From positions 2,914,001 through 2,978,000 of the forward strand of contig CAWCZF010000006.1 of assembly GCA_963799975.1 (NCBI GenBank): a stretch of DNA of 64,000 bases, read 5' to 3'. This document shows, in pieces, positions 52,504 to 61,984 of this stretch. Position 1 is the first letter of the stretch. Each line of letters starts with the position of its first letter. Made by a program: the position numbers and the translations under genes. The notes under the pieces were generated by a model. It worked only from the letters and a program-made list of their open reading frames with translations, was not told the DNA's origin and searched no databases. Source of the stretch: Actinoallomurus sp963799975 (lineage in GTDB: Bacteria > Actinomycetota > Actinomycetes > Streptosporangiales > Streptosporangiaceae).

Positions 52504-53355
52504 TCAGAACATGACCGAGGTGAAGGTGTTGACGTCGTGGAAGCCGACGCGGCGGTAGGCGGCGCGTGCCGGGGTGTTGAAGTCGTTCACGTACAGCGTC
52601 ACCGCCGGTGCGATCGAGCGGAGCGCCTCGTTCACGACCGCCGCCATGCCGTGGACCGCGTAGCGGCGGCCGCGCAGCTCCGGGTTGACCCACACGCCCT
52701 GCACCTGGCAGGCGTACGGCGTCACCGCGCCGATCTCGGCCTTGAACACGACCCGCCCGCCCTCGATGCGGGCGAACGCGCGACCCGAGCGGATGAGCTC
52801 CGCCACGCGTGCGCGGTAGAGGACTCCCCCGTCGCCGGTCTGCGGCGAGACGCCCACCTCCTCGGTGAACATCGCGACGCACGCCGGATACAGCGTGTCG
52901 AAGTCCCTCATCGTCACCCGGCGTACGGCCTCGTCGGGCGCGACCGCCGACGGCGAGGTGGTCGACATGACCGGCTGCGCGGCGCGTACGGCGCGCGGCG
53001 GGCCCCAGTAGGGCCGCAGGGCGTTCCAGAGCTGGGCCACCGGTGCGACCGGGCCGACGATCGAGGAGCACCGGCGCCCCTGGGAGCGTGCCTTGTCGGC
53101 GAAGTGGCGCGACGCCTGGGAGTCGGCGGCGACCGGCACGAGGTTGGCGCCGGAGTAGCACAGGGAGGTGAGGCGGCCATCGCGATGGTAGCCCCACATC
53201 TGCGCGCCCAGCCGGCCGGGATCCAGCCCCGCGACGTGCACCCGCGAACTCACGAACACGTTGGACACCGGGTCCGCGTCGAGGATCGCGACGGCGTCCT
53301 CGAGATGGCGGTCATCGAGTATGCGGACCGGAGAGGTCCGAAGCACCGGGCTCAC
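52504..53355 (-). CDS. GNAT-family N-acetyltransferase (DUF4081 type)
   Basis: A 283-residue protein with an N-terminal DUF4081-like half (VRILDDRHLEDAVAILDADPVSNVFVSSRV) and a C-terminal GNAT half (QVQGVWVNPELRGRRYAVHGMAAVVNEAL, the acetyl-CoA loop, then LYVNDFNTPARAAYRRVGF). This family follows ispG in many actinobacteria; here two peptidase genes lie between. The substrate is unknown. The GTG at 53353-53355 follows AGGAGATCTC. Confidence 0.9.
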   Translation of the reverse strand: MSPVLRTSPVRILDDRHLEDAVAILDADPVSNVFVSSRVHVAGLDPGRLGAQMWGYHRDGRLTSLCYSGANLVPVAADSQASRHFADKARSQGRRCSSIVGPVAPVAQLWNALRPYWGPPRAVRAAQPVMSTTSPSAVAPDEAVRRVTMRDFDTLYPACVAMFTEEVGVSPQTGDGGVLYRARVAELIRSGRAFARIEGGRVVFKAEIGAVTPYACQVQGVWVNPELRGRRYAVHGMAAVVNEALRSIAPAVTLYVNDFNTPARAAYRRVGFHDVNTFTSVMF

Positions 53356-53536
53356 GAGATCTCCTTGGCTGCCTGCTCGGAGCCATGCGAGCCGAGCCGC
53401 CGCCGTGCCGACAGATCCGCTCCGCTCACGCTGTCAAGGGTACGGCAGGATGCTACGGAGATCTCTCGTACGGCACCGACTAGTGCCCTCAACTGCGGAG
53501 ATTCTCGGAGATTTCGGGCGATAAGCCTATGAAAGA

Positions 53537-53565
53537 AGCCCCCGGCCGTCCGCCGGCCGGGGGCT
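53537..53565 (-). terminator. Terminator of the first S33 peptidase gene
   Basis: A 12-bp perfect stem (53537-53548 with 53554-53565) with a 5-base loop, followed leftward by TTCTTTC, sits 20 bp after the peptidase stop codon. It is a good intrinsic terminator. Confidence 0.85.
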
Positions 53566-53584
53566 CCAGACGCACCTCGGGCCC

Positions 53585-55184
53585 CTACGGCCGGCCGATG
53601 AGCGGACGTGCGGGCACCCGCGGCGTGGCCGTACGCGCCGACGCCGACGCACCGGACGGAACCGGGTCCGGCAGCGCCTCGCACTTCACGTCCGGGCCGC
53701 CGCCCGGCTTGTTCGCCGGCAGCGCGCCGGTGGCGAGGTAGGCCGCGACCCTGTCGTCGAGGCACGCGTTGCCGTCGAGGGTGTTGGCGTGGGTCTTCCC
53801 GCCGACCTCGGCGATGAGACGCGACGGCAGCAGTTTGTGCATCTCCAGGCCGCCCGGGTACGGCGTCGCGGCGTCCAGCGTCGACTGGACCAGCAGCGCC
53901 GTCGCCATGCCCTTCGCGTCGATCTTCAGCTTCGGGCCGCCCTGGAACGGCCAGTACTTGATCGGAGCGTTGAACCAGACGTTGCCCCAGGTGTTGAAGC
54001 GATAGCCCTCGCTGTAGAGCTTGGCGGCGTCGTGGTGCCACGTGCTCCAGCTCCGCGGCCACCGGGCGTCGGCGGCCTGCACCGCGTTGTACACGGCGAA
54101 GCCGTTGTCGTCCGGGGTGAAGATGTTCTGCTCATAGAAGTCGGTCATCGCCGCGGCGTCGCCCTGCGTCACGAACGCGGAGAACACATCGGCGATCGGC
54201 TCGTACCAGCCGGTGTTGTAGCCGGCGTTGAGGAAGGTGTCGTCCAGTTCGTCCGGGCCGACCTTGCCGCCGATCGGGTGCTTGCGCGCGTTCGCGCGCA
54301 TCGTGTAGTACGCCTTCTCCACCGCGGCCTCGGTCGTGCCGAGGTGGAATTGGGCGTCGTACTTGGCGATCCAGCCGAAGAAGAAGCCGATGTTCCGCTC
54401 GAACGCCTTGTCCTGGTCGAGCTGCGCGTCGTACCAGACGCCGCGGTCATCGACGTTGCCGTCGAGCACCATCCGCCGTACGCGGCCAGGGAACAGCGTG
54501 CCGTACGTCGCGCCGAGGTAGGTGCCGTAGGAGAAGCCGTAGTAGCTGATCTGCCGCTGCCCCAGCGCCGCGCGGATGGCGTCGATGTCGCGGGCGGCGT
54601 CGGTGGTGCGCAGGTGCGGCAGCAGCCAGCCGAACTTGCTCGCGCACGCCTGGGCGTACGCCTTGGACTTGTTCCGCCAGACCGCCTCGTCGGCGGCGCT
54701 GTGCGGGACGTAGTCGGGACGCACCGGGTCGGAGAAGTGCGGGTCGCAGGTCAGCGCCGGCACGCTCTCGCCGACGCCGCGCGGGTCGAAGCCGATGATG
54801 TCGTACTGGGCCGGGATCTCCGGGTGGCCGACGCCGGTGAACCAGCTCGCCAGCGCCGCCCGACAGGTACAGGCCGCTGCCGCCGGGCCCGCCCGGGTTG
54901 CCGACCAGGACGCCCTTGTAGTGCGCGGAGTCGGTGTGCTTGAGCCGCGACACCGCCACGGTGATCTTCTTGCCGTTCGGGTGGGCGTAGTCCAGCGGCA
55001 CCGAGATCTGGGCGCACTGGGCGTTGGCCAGGTACGGGTCGCCGTCGGTGCACTTGGCCCAGGAGATCGCGGCGGCGGGCGCCGCGGTCCCTCCCGTCTG
55101 TGCGGGCGTCTGGGCGGACACGGCCACGGCGGTGCCGGCGAGCCCCAGGCTCGCCACGGCCGTGATGACAGCAAGTCTCTTCAC
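53585..55184 (-). pseudogene. Secreted S33-type alpha/beta-hydrolase peptidase, frameshifted
   Basis: With one base removed this is a 532-residue tripeptidyl-aminopeptidase-like hydrolase, paralogous to the next gene. A signal peptide (1-28) precedes the hydrolase domain with GNPGGPGGSGLYLS, IIGFDPRGVG, the nucleophile in GFSYGTYLG, STLDAATPYPG and GKTHANTL. The frame breaks at 54860-54862 in a CCC/GGG run: the start frame ends at LYLSGGAGELV, while the other frame continues ALASWFTGVGHPE. Either a sequencing error or a recent inactivation; the rest of the gene is intact. Confidence 0.88.
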
Positions 55185-55330
55185 GAAACCCCCTCGCGCG
55201 CTCGGTTCGGCGATGAACCCGCGCTGGTTGGAATGCGCAAATTCTGGCGCTTCCCGTAATTCGCGAAAAGAGGGCTAATTAACCGTTGCTTGATCGTGAT
55301 TGGAATGGCACGGGAGTGAGGACGCGTGAA

Positions 55331-55358
55331 GGCCCCCGGCGCGTACGCGCCGGGGGCC
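55331..55358 (-). terminator. Terminator of the second S33 peptidase gene
   Basis: A 28-bp perfect palindrome (GGCCCCCGGCGCG arm) lies 13 bp after the stop of the second peptidase gene. It closely resembles the hairpins after the other peptidase gene and ispG. Confidence 0.8.
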
Positions 55359-55371
55359 GACACATCAGTGC

Positions 55372-56937
55372 CTACGGGCGGGCGAGCGCCTGCGGGAACT
55401 GCTGCGCGACGGCCGCCTTGGCGGCCGCCGACGCGGAGGACGGCGGGACCGGCTCGGGCAGCCGCGCGCAGTGCGTCCGGTTCGCCGGCAGGGTGCCGTC
55501 GGCCAGGAAGGCGGCGAACTTGTCATCGATGCAGGCGTTGCCCCGCTGGACGACGCCGTGCGTACGGCCGCCGTCCTCGATCACCAGTCGCGAGCCCTTG
55601 AGCCGCTGGTTCATCTCCACGCCGCCGGGGAACGGCGTCGCGGCGTCGTTGGTCGCCTGGAAGAGCAGCACCGGCGGGATGCCGGCCGCGTGTCCCACGT
55701 CGACCGGCGTACCGGCCTTGGCGGGCCAGGTCAGACACGGGGCGTTGTACCACGCGTTGCCCCAGGTCTCGATCTTGTAGCCCTGGTCGTACAGCTTCCA
55801 GTTGTCGCGCTGCCACTTGTACCAGCTCGTGGGCCACTGGACGTCGCTGCACTGCACGGCGTTGTAGACCGCGTAGCCGTTGTCGTCCGGCGTCGCGCCG
55901 AGCAGGTTGTACGCGTCCACGAGCGGCTGGTCGTCGCCCGCCTTGTACTTCGACAGGGCGCCTGCGAGGTAGGGCCAGTAGGCGCCCAGGTCGATGTACC
56001 CGGCCACCAGGTAGGTGTCGATCAGCTCGTCGCCGCCCACGACGCCCTGCGCGGGCGCCTGCGCCAACTGCTTGCGCAGGTGCAGGAAGTAGGAACGCAC
56101 CGCCTGCTGGGTCGTGCCCACGTGGTACACCGAGTCGTACTTGGCGATCCACGCGAACAGGGCGTTGATGTTTCCCTCGAACGCCTTGTCCTGCTCGAGG
56201 TTGGCGTTGTACCAGACGTCGCTGGGCTTGACGTTGCTGTCCAGCACCATGCGGCGCACGTGCGACGGGTACATCGTCGCGTAGACCGACCCGAGGTAGG
56301 TGCCGTACGAGGCGCCGTAGTAGTTGATCTTCTGCTGGCCCAGCGCCGCGCGGATGTCGTCCATGTCCTGTACGGCGTCGGTGGTCTTCATGTGCTGAAG
56401 CAGCGAGCCGTACTTTTGCCCGCACGCCTTCGCGTACGCCGCGGACTTCTTGAGCCAGGTCGTCTCGAGCGCCTTGGTCACCGGCACGTAGTCGGGCCGT
56501 ACCGGGGCGAAGTAGTTCGGGTCGCAGCTCAGGGACGGGCTGCTGCCGCCCACCCCGCGTGGGTCGAACCCGATGACGTCGTAGGTGGCCTTGAGGCCGG
56601 CGGGAAGGTGGCTCGCCACCCGCGTGGCGAAGTCACGGCCCGTGCCGCCCGGACCGCCCGGGTTGACCAGCAGATCGCCCTGGTAGCCCGTCGTCCCGGT
56701 GTGCGTGGCGCGGGACAGCGCCAGCGTGATCTTCTGGCCGTTCGGCCTGGAGTGGTCCAGCGGCACCTGAAGGCTGGCGCAGTCGAGCCCGGCCAGGCCC
56801 GGATCGGTGCAGGCCGCCCAGCTCAGGCTCGCGGCGGGCGGAGCGGCGGCGGGGCGTGCCTGCGCCGCGGTCGGCGCCAGCGCGAACCCGAGCAGGCCGA
56901 CTCCAGCGGCGGCCGCCGTGATGGCAAGCTTTTTCAC
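55372..56937 (-). CDS. Secreted S33-type alpha/beta-hydrolase peptidase
   Basis: A 521-residue secreted hydrolase of the tripeptidyl aminopeptidase type. The signal peptide (1-28) ends at AQARP. The domain holds LLVNPGGPGGTG (oxyanion loop), YDVIGFDPRGVGGSSPSL, the nucleophile Ser210 in GASYGTYLG, the acid in FQATNDAATPFPG and His in GGRTHGVV. It releases N-terminal peptides in related Streptomyces enzymes. It is intact, unlike its downstream paralogue. The GTG at 56935-56937 follows GAAAGGGG. Confidence 0.93.
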   Translation of the reverse strand: MKKLAITAAAAGVGLLGFALAPTAAQARPAAAPPAASLSWAACTDPGLAGLDCASLQVPLDHSRPNGQKITLALSRATHTGTTGYQGDLLVNPGGPGGTGRDFATRVASHLPAGLKATYDVIGFDPRGVGGSSPSLSCDPNYFAPVRPDYVPVTKALETTWLKKSAAYAKACGQKYGSLLQHMKTTDAVQDMDDIRAALGQQKINYYGASYGTYLGSVYATMYPSHVRRMVLDSNVKPSDVWYNANLEQDKAFEGNINALFAWIAKYDSVYHVGTTQQAVRSYFLHLRKQLAQAPAQGVVGGDELIDTYLVAGYIDLGAYWPYLAGALSKYKAGDDQPLVDAYNLLGATPDDNGYAVYNAVQCSDVQWPTSWYKWQRDNWKLYDQGYKIETWGNAWYNAPCLTWPAKAGTPVDVGHAAGIPPVLLFQATNDAATPFPGGVEMNQRLKGSRLVIEDGGRTHGVVQRGNACIDDKFAAFLADGTLPANRTHCARLPEPVPPSSASAAAKAAVAQQFPQALARP

Positions 56938-57074
56938 GTAACCCCTTTCGCGCGGGGCTCGCCAATGAACCCCGGTTCATGCGGTAACGCACGATTTTCG
57001 TGACAATGTCGTACGGCCGGGAAGGGATGGGCCAACAGTGGCCAAGTTCCAGGGGTGCACAACGCGAACACGAA

Positions 57075-57098
57075 ACCCCCGGCCAATTGGCCGGGGGT
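57075..57098 (-). terminator. Terminator of ispG
   Basis: ACCCCCGGCC-AATT-GGCCGGGGGT is a 24-bp perfect palindrome, followed leftward by TTTCGTG, about 50 bp after the ispG stop and before the peptidase genes. It separates the dxr-rseP-ispG cluster from them. Confidence 0.85.
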
Positions 57099-57149
57099 GG
57101 TGTTGACACTATCCGTTAACGGATCATTGACACGGGCGGTGCGGCTGGT

Positions 57150-58307
57150 TCACGAGACGCTCACGTCGGCGCCCGGGCCCTCGCCCGTGACGTCGACGCC
57201 CATGTCCTCGGCGATGCGGACCGCCTCCTCGATGAGGGTCTCCACGATGGCCGACTCGGGCACCGTCTTGATCACTTCGCCCTTGACGAAGATCTGGCCC
57301 TTGCCGTTGCCGGAGGCGACGCCGAGGTCGGCCTCGCGCGCCTCGCCGGGACCGTTGACGACGCAGCCCATCACCGCGACGCGCAGCGGGACCGGGAAGT
57401 CCTGGAGCGCCGCGGTCACCTGGTCGGCCAGGGTGTAGACGTCGACCTGGGCACGCCCGCAGGACGGGCAGGAGACGATCTCCAGGCCGCGCTCGCGCAG
57501 GCCGAGCGACTCCAGGATCGCCAGGCCGACCTTGACCTCCTCGACCGGCGGCGCGGACAGGGACACGCGGATGGTGTCGCCGATGCCCTCGGCCAGCAGG
57601 GCGCCGAACGCCACGGACGACTTGATGGTGCCCTGGAAGGCCGGTCCCGCCTCGGTGACGCCGAGGTGCAGCGGATAGTCGCACTTGGCGGCGAGCTGAC
57701 GGTAGGCGTTGACCATCACGACGGGGTCGTTGTGCTTGACCGAGATCTTGATGTCGCGGAAGTCGTGCTCCTCGAACAGCGAGCACTCCCACAGCGCGGA
57801 CTCCACGAGCGCCTCGGGCGTCGCCTTGCCGTACTTCTCCAGCAGGCGCTTGTCGAGCGACCCGGCGTTGACGCCGATGCGGATCGGCACGCCCGCGTCA
57901 TTGGCGGCGCGGGCGATCTCGCCGACCTTGTCGTCGAACTTCTTGATGTTGCCGGGGTTGACCCGCACCGCGGCGCAGCCGGCGTCGATCGCGGCGAAGA
58001 CGTACTTGGGCTGGAAGTGGATGTCGGCGATGACCGGGATCTGCGACTTGCGGGCGATGGCGGGCAGCGCGTCGGCATCGTCCTGCGACGGCACCGCCAC
58101 CCGGACGATCTGGCAGCCGGACGCGGTCAGCTCCGCGATCTGCTGGAGTGTGGCGTTGACGTCGGCGGTCAGTGTGGTGGTCATCGACTGGACCGAAACG
58201 GGGCTGTCGCCGCCGACGGGCACGGAGCCCACCATGATCTTGCGCGAGTCGCGGCGGGGGGCGATCGGCTTGGGCCTTGCCTGCGGAATCCCGAGATCGA
58301 CGCTCAT
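57150..58307 (-). CDS. ispG: 4-hydroxy-3-methylbut-2-enyl diphosphate synthase (flavodoxin-type IspG)
   Basis: A 385-residue iron-sulfur enzyme of the MEP pathway that reduces MEcPP to HMBPP. The TIM barrel starts with SVQSMTTTLTADVNATLQQI; the cluster ligands are in SCPSCGR and GCVVNGPGEAREADLG. IRIGVNAGSLDKRLLEKYG is typical. The gene follows rseP and dxr in the usual actinobacterial order dxr-rseP-ispG. The ATG at 58305-58307 is clear. A terminator follows. Confidence 0.97.
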   Translation of the reverse strand: MSVDLGIPQARPKPIAPRRDSRKIMVGSVPVGGDSPVSVQSMTTTLTADVNATLQQIAELTASGCQIVRVAVPSQDDADALPAIARKSQIPVIADIHFQPKYVFAAIDAGCAAVRVNPGNIKKFDDKVGEIARAANDAGVPIRIGVNAGSLDKRLLEKYGKATPEALVESALWECSLFEEHDFRDIKISVKHNDPVVMVNAYRQLAAKCDYPLHLGVTEAGPAFQGTIKSSVAFGALLAEGIGDTIRVSLSAPPVEEVKVGLAILESLGLRERGLEIVSCPSCGRAQVDVYTLADQVTAALQDFPVPLRVAVMGCVVNGPGEAREADLGVASGNGKGQIFVKGEVIKTVPESAIVETLIEEAVRIAEDMGVDVTGEGPGADVSVS

Positions 58308-58428
58308 CGGTCACGCGGCACGGAGCCACCGGTGCTCCGGGGGGTGCCGCGCCCTCCCTTCCAGTTATGCAGGTGGATGTACGGATACCAGCCTAGGCAA
58401 CGTGGCGAGTGATGCACACGCGAAGATC

Positions 58429-59616
58429 CTATTGCGGCACTTTGAGGGGATTTATTACGTCTGCAAGGATCAGCAGCACGCCCAGTCCGATGAGCAGCGT
58501 CACCGCCACGTACGTCAGCGGCACGAGTTTGGTCATGTCGACCGGCCCGGGGTCCGGCCGCCCCCGCAGGCGGAAGACCAGGGCCTTGATCCGCTCGTAG
58601 CAGACCACGGCGAGGTGACCGCCGTCCAGCGGCAGCAGCGGCACCAGGTTGAGCAACCCCACGAAAAGGTTGAGGGAGGCGATGAGCAGGATGAAGGTGG
58701 TGAGCTTGTCACGCCAGGTGTCGCTGGAGGAGAACACCTGGCCCGACGCCTCCGCGCCGCCGACGATGCTGCCCGCCTGGCCGCCGGGCGTGCTGGCGCG
58801 CTCGTGGCCGAACAGCTTGGGTATGGCGTGCGGGATGTCCACGACCACCCGGGCGATCGAGACGGTCATGTCGCCCATGAACCGCCCGGCGAACGCGGCG
58901 GCCGAGACCGGTCCGAGCCGTCGCGTGCGCGCGGCCGGCTCCACCCCGAAGTAGCCGCTGCCGCCGAGGCTCGCGACCGTGGCCGGCAGCGAGATCCGCC
59001 GGCCGCGCCGCTCCACGACGACCGTCACTCGCGTACCCGGCCTGGTGTCCCTGATCGCGCGGGACAGCTGGTCCCAGTCGCCCACGGCACGGCCGCCGAA
59101 CGCCACGATGCGGTCGCGCGGCCGTAGCCCGGCCTGCTTGGACGGCGACACCGGGTCGCGCGCGGTGCAGGGCTCGGCGGCCGACACGCAGGGCGAAACG
59201 CGGCGTACGACGGTGGTCGCGGCCCGGCCCGACGGCAGGCCGATCCCCATCGCCAGCACGAGGACCAGCAGGAACGCCAGCACGAGGTTCATCACGACGC
59301 CCGCGACGATGACCGTCGCACGCCGCGCGGCGGGCTGGCGGTAGAAGGCGCGCGGCTCGTCGGCCGGGTCCACGTTCTCCAGCGGCGTGTAGCCGACGAT
59401 CTTCACGAAGCCGCCGAGCGGGATCGCCTTGATGCCGTACTCGGTCTCGCCGCGCCGCCGGGACCAGAGCGTGGTGCCGAATCCGGCGAAGAACTGCGAC
59501 GCCTTCATGCCGAAGCGTTTCGCGGTGAGCAGGTGCCCGGCCTCGTGCAGCACGACCGACAGCAGGAGCGCCACGATGAAGGCGACCGCGCCGAGAAGGC
59601 CGTAGAGGTAGGTCAA
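58429..59616 (-). CDS. rseP: Site-2 intramembrane metalloprotease (RseP/Rip1-like, M50)
   Basis: A 395-residue membrane protease that cleaves transmembrane substrates such as anti-sigma factors. The zinc site is VLHEAGHLL near the N terminus plus LVPLLPLDGGHLA near the C terminus; a PDZ domain (about 155-260) has AGLRPRDRIVAFGGRAV. Four hydrophobic segments are present. I chose the TTG at 59614-59616, which overlaps the dxr stop by 4 bases and follows GGGAG; upstream in-frame text is antisense to dxr. It resembles mycobacterial Rip1. Confidence 0.95.
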   Translation of the reverse strand: MTYLYGLLGAVAFIVALLLSVVLHEAGHLLTAKRFGMKASQFFAGFGTTLWSRRRGETEYGIKAIPLGGFVKIVGYTPLENVDPADEPRAFYRQPAARRATVIVAGVVMNLVLAFLLVLVLAMGIGLPSGRAATTVVRRVSPCVSAAEPCTARDPVSPSKQAGLRPRDRIVAFGGRAVGDWDQLSRAIRDTRPGTRVTVVVERRGRRISLPATVASLGGSGYFGVEPAARTRRLGPVSAAAFAGRFMGDMTVSIARVVVDIPHAIPKLFGHERASTPGGQAGSIVGGAEASGQVFSSSDTWRDKLTTFILLIASLNLFVGLLNLVPLLPLDGGHLAVVCYERIKALVFRLRGRPDPGPVDMTKLVPLTYVAVTLLIGLGVLLILADVINPLKVPQ

Positions 59617-60875
59617 CCAGACGTCAGCTCCCGTGCACGCGTCCGCGCCCATGCGTCGGCGGCCAGCACGTCGTCGAGCGTGTACCCGTCCGCCGATGGA
59701 CCTGTTCCAGTGGTGTGCTCGGACACTACCCGCGCCACGGTGTCGACAATCGCCGTGAATGCGAGGGTTCCGGCAAGAAATGCGGCGACGCACTGTTCAT
59801 TCGCCGCGTTGTAGACCGCCGGCGCCGTGCCACCGGCGGCGCCGACCTCGCGCGCCAGGCGTACGGCCGGGAACGCCTCGTCGTCCAGCGGGAAGAACTC
59901 CCACGTGTGCGCGCGGGTCCAGTCCAGACCCGGCGCGGCATCCGGCACCCGGTCCGGCCACGCCAGGCTCAGCGCGATGGGCAGGCGCATGTCGGGCGGA
60001 CTGGCCTGGGCGATCGTCGAGCCGTCGGCGAACTCCACCATCGAGTGCACGATCGACTGCGGGTGCACCATGACCTCGATCTGGTCGAACGGCACGTCGT
60101 AGAGCAGGTGCGCCTCGATCACCTCCAGGCCCTTGTTGACCAGCGTCGCGGAATTGACCGTGATGAGGGGGCCCATGGACCAGGTGGGGTGCGCGAGCGC
60201 CTGCTCCGGCGTGACGTCCGCGAGCTCGGCGCGTGCGCGGCCGCGGAACGGGCCGCCGCTCGCGGTCACCACGAGGCGGCGCACCTCGCCGCGCGCCCCG
60301 CCGCGCAGGCCCTGTGCCAGCGCGGAGTGCTCGGAGTCGACCGCGACGATCTGACCGGGCTTGGCGCGCTGCTTGACCAGCGGGCCGCCGATGATCAGCG
60401 ACTCCTTGTTCGCCAGCGCGAGCGTGCGGCCGGCGTCGAGGGCGGCGAGCGTCGAGGACAGGCCCGCGGCGCCGTCGATCCCGTTGAGCACGACGTCGCA
60501 CGGCCACGTGGCGGCCTCGGCGATCGTGCCCGGCCCGGCGAGCAGCTTGGGCAGCCGGTATTCGCCGGAGGAGAAGCCGCGCCGCTGCGCCTCGGCGTAG
60601 AGGGCGAGTTGCAGGTCTTCGGCGGCCGAGCCCTTGGCGACGGCGACGACCGCGGGCCGCAGGTCGAGCACCTGGTCGGCCAGCAGCTCCGTACGCCCGC
60701 CGCCGGCGGCCAGCCCGACCACGCGGAACCGGTCCGGGTTGCGGCGGATCACGTCGATGGCCTGTGTGCCGATGGACCCGGTGGAGCCGAGGATCACGAT
60801 GTCTCTCGGGGCCGCCGTGGAGAGGTTCTCGTCAGAGGTCACATCTCCATTCTCGTCCCGCGCACCGGGCTCCAT
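59613..60875 (-). CDS. dxr: 1-deoxy-D-xylulose-5-phosphate reductoisomerase
   Basis: A 420-residue (if ATG at 60873-60875) NADPH enzyme that makes MEP, the first committed step of the MEP pathway. LGSTGSIGTQAIDVI binds NADPH; LANKESLIIGG, VDSEHSALAQ and TASGGPFR with PTWSMGPLITVNSATLVNKGLEVIEAH form the active site. GTG at 60840-60842 is an alternative start; its GGAGAT is very close. It leads the dxr-rseP-ispG cluster and is divergent from the trypsin-like gene. Confidence 0.97.
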   Translation of the reverse strand: MEPGARDENGDVTSDENLSTAAPRDIVILGSTGSIGTQAIDVIRRNPDRFRVVGLAAGGGRTELLADQVLDLRPAVVAVAKGSAAEDLQLALYAEAQRRGFSSGEYRLPKLLAGPGTIAEAATWPCDVVLNGIDGAAGLSSTLAALDAGRTLALANKESLIIGGPLVKQRAKPGQIVAVDSEHSALAQGLRGGARGEVRRLVVTASGGPFRGRARAELADVTPEQALAHPTWSMGPLITVNSATLVNKGLEVIEAHLLYDVPFDQIEVMVHPQSIVHSMVEFADGSTIAQASPPDMRLPIALSLAWPDRVPDAAPGLDWTRAHTWEFFPLDDEAFPAVRLAREVGAAGGTAPAVYNAANEQCVAAFLAGTLAFTAIVDTVARVVSEHTTGTGPSADGYTLDDVLAADAWARTRARELTSG

Positions 60876-60963
60876 GACGTCAAAGCACACAACACCTGAT
60901 CACGAGCGCCGTTTTACCCAAAGTGAACATACGATCACCCTTGGTGCTGCACACTCTTGCCTC

Positions 60964-61941
60964 ATGTTCAGCAGAGCCCCCATGACCCTGATCGTCCCCG
61001 CCGTCAGCGCGGCACTCGGACTGGTCGGCACCACGGCGACCGGTCCCGCGCCCGCCGCCGTCGCGGTGACCGACCACGTGATCGCCGCCGTCCCGTCCAC
61101 GACGCTCGGCTACTGGACCGCCGAGCGGATGCGCCGCGCGGCCGTCCCGCCGCGCCGCGTCCGCCTCCGCCACCGGACCGGCGCGCCCGACGCCGCCGGG
61201 CCGCCCGTCACAATTCCGGGCACCGCCCAGGTCCCGATGGCGCGGAAGCACACCGCCCAGACCCCCGGCGCCCCGTGGACCTCCCACGGGGCCGTACGCG
61301 CCACCACCGGCAAGGTCTTCTTCACCATCGGCGGCGCCGACTACGTCTGCTCGGCGGGCACCGTCGCCGGCGCCAACCGGGACCTCGTCGTGACCGCCGG
61401 GCACTGCGCGCGGGACGCCACCGGCGCCTGGGCCCGCAACTGGATCTACGTTCCCGGCTACGACCAGGGCCGGCGGCCCTTCGGCGCGTTCGCCGCGCGG
61501 CACCTGCTCGTGCCCGCGCGCTGGTCAGCCCGCGCCGACGAGAACTACGACGTCGCGCTCGTGGTGCTCGGGACCGACGGCGGGCGGCACGTGACCGACG
61601 TGGTCGGCGCGCAGGGCATCGCCTTCGACCAGCCGCGCGGCTCGCTCGTGTACGGCTTCGGCTACCCCGCCGGCGGCCACTACGACGGCGAGCACCTGAC
61701 GTACTGCAGCGGCCGCACCAGCGCCGACTCCCACAAGATCACCCGGGACGAGGGGCTCCAGTGCGACATGACGGAGGGCTCGAGCGGCGGCCCGTGGCTG
61801 GCCCGGTTCGACGCCGCCGCCGGCACTGGCGTGGTCACGTCGGTGAGCAGCTTCAAGTACGCCGACGACCCGGCCACCATGTACGGCCCGTATTTCGGCA
61901 GCGCCGTCCATCGCATGTATGACCGGGCCCAAGGAATGTGA
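60964..61941 (+). CDS. Secreted trypsin-like serine protease
   Basis: A 325-residue S1-type (V8-like) protease. A signal peptide spans about 1-33, followed by a pro-region. The triad is His147 (TAGHC), Asp196 (ENYDVAL) and Ser274 (EGSSGGPW). Cys pairs near CSAGT/GHC and YCSG/QCD may form disulfides. FGYPAGGHYDGEHLTYC is typical of streptogrisin/peptidase relatives in actinomycetes. The ATG at 60964 has no obvious ribosome site; the ATG at 60982 is an alternative. Exact substrate unknown. Confidence 0.92.
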   Translation: MFSRAPMTLIVPAVSAALGLVGTTATGPAPAAVAVTDHVIAAVPSTTLGYWTAERMRRAAVPPRRVRLRHRTGAPDAAGPPVTIPGTAQVPMARKHTAQTPGAPWTSHGAVRATTGKVFFTIGGADYVCSAGTVAGANRDLVVTAGHCARDATGAWARNWIYVPGYDQGRRPFGAFAARHLLVPARWSARADENYDVALVVLGTDGGRHVTDVVGAQGIAFDQPRGSLVYGFGYPAGGHYDGEHLTYCSGRTSADSHKITRDEGLQCDMTEGSSGGPWLARFDAAAGTGVVTSVSSFKYADDPATMYGPYFGSAVHRMYDRAQGM

Positions 61942-61984
61942 AAATACACACGTCCGTAACAGCAGGTCCTTAATGTTGTCGCGC

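Noticed and set aside
60907..60935. TACGAT as a -10 box for the trypsin-like gene
   Set aside because: No convincing -35 box lies at the correct distance; left unannotated.
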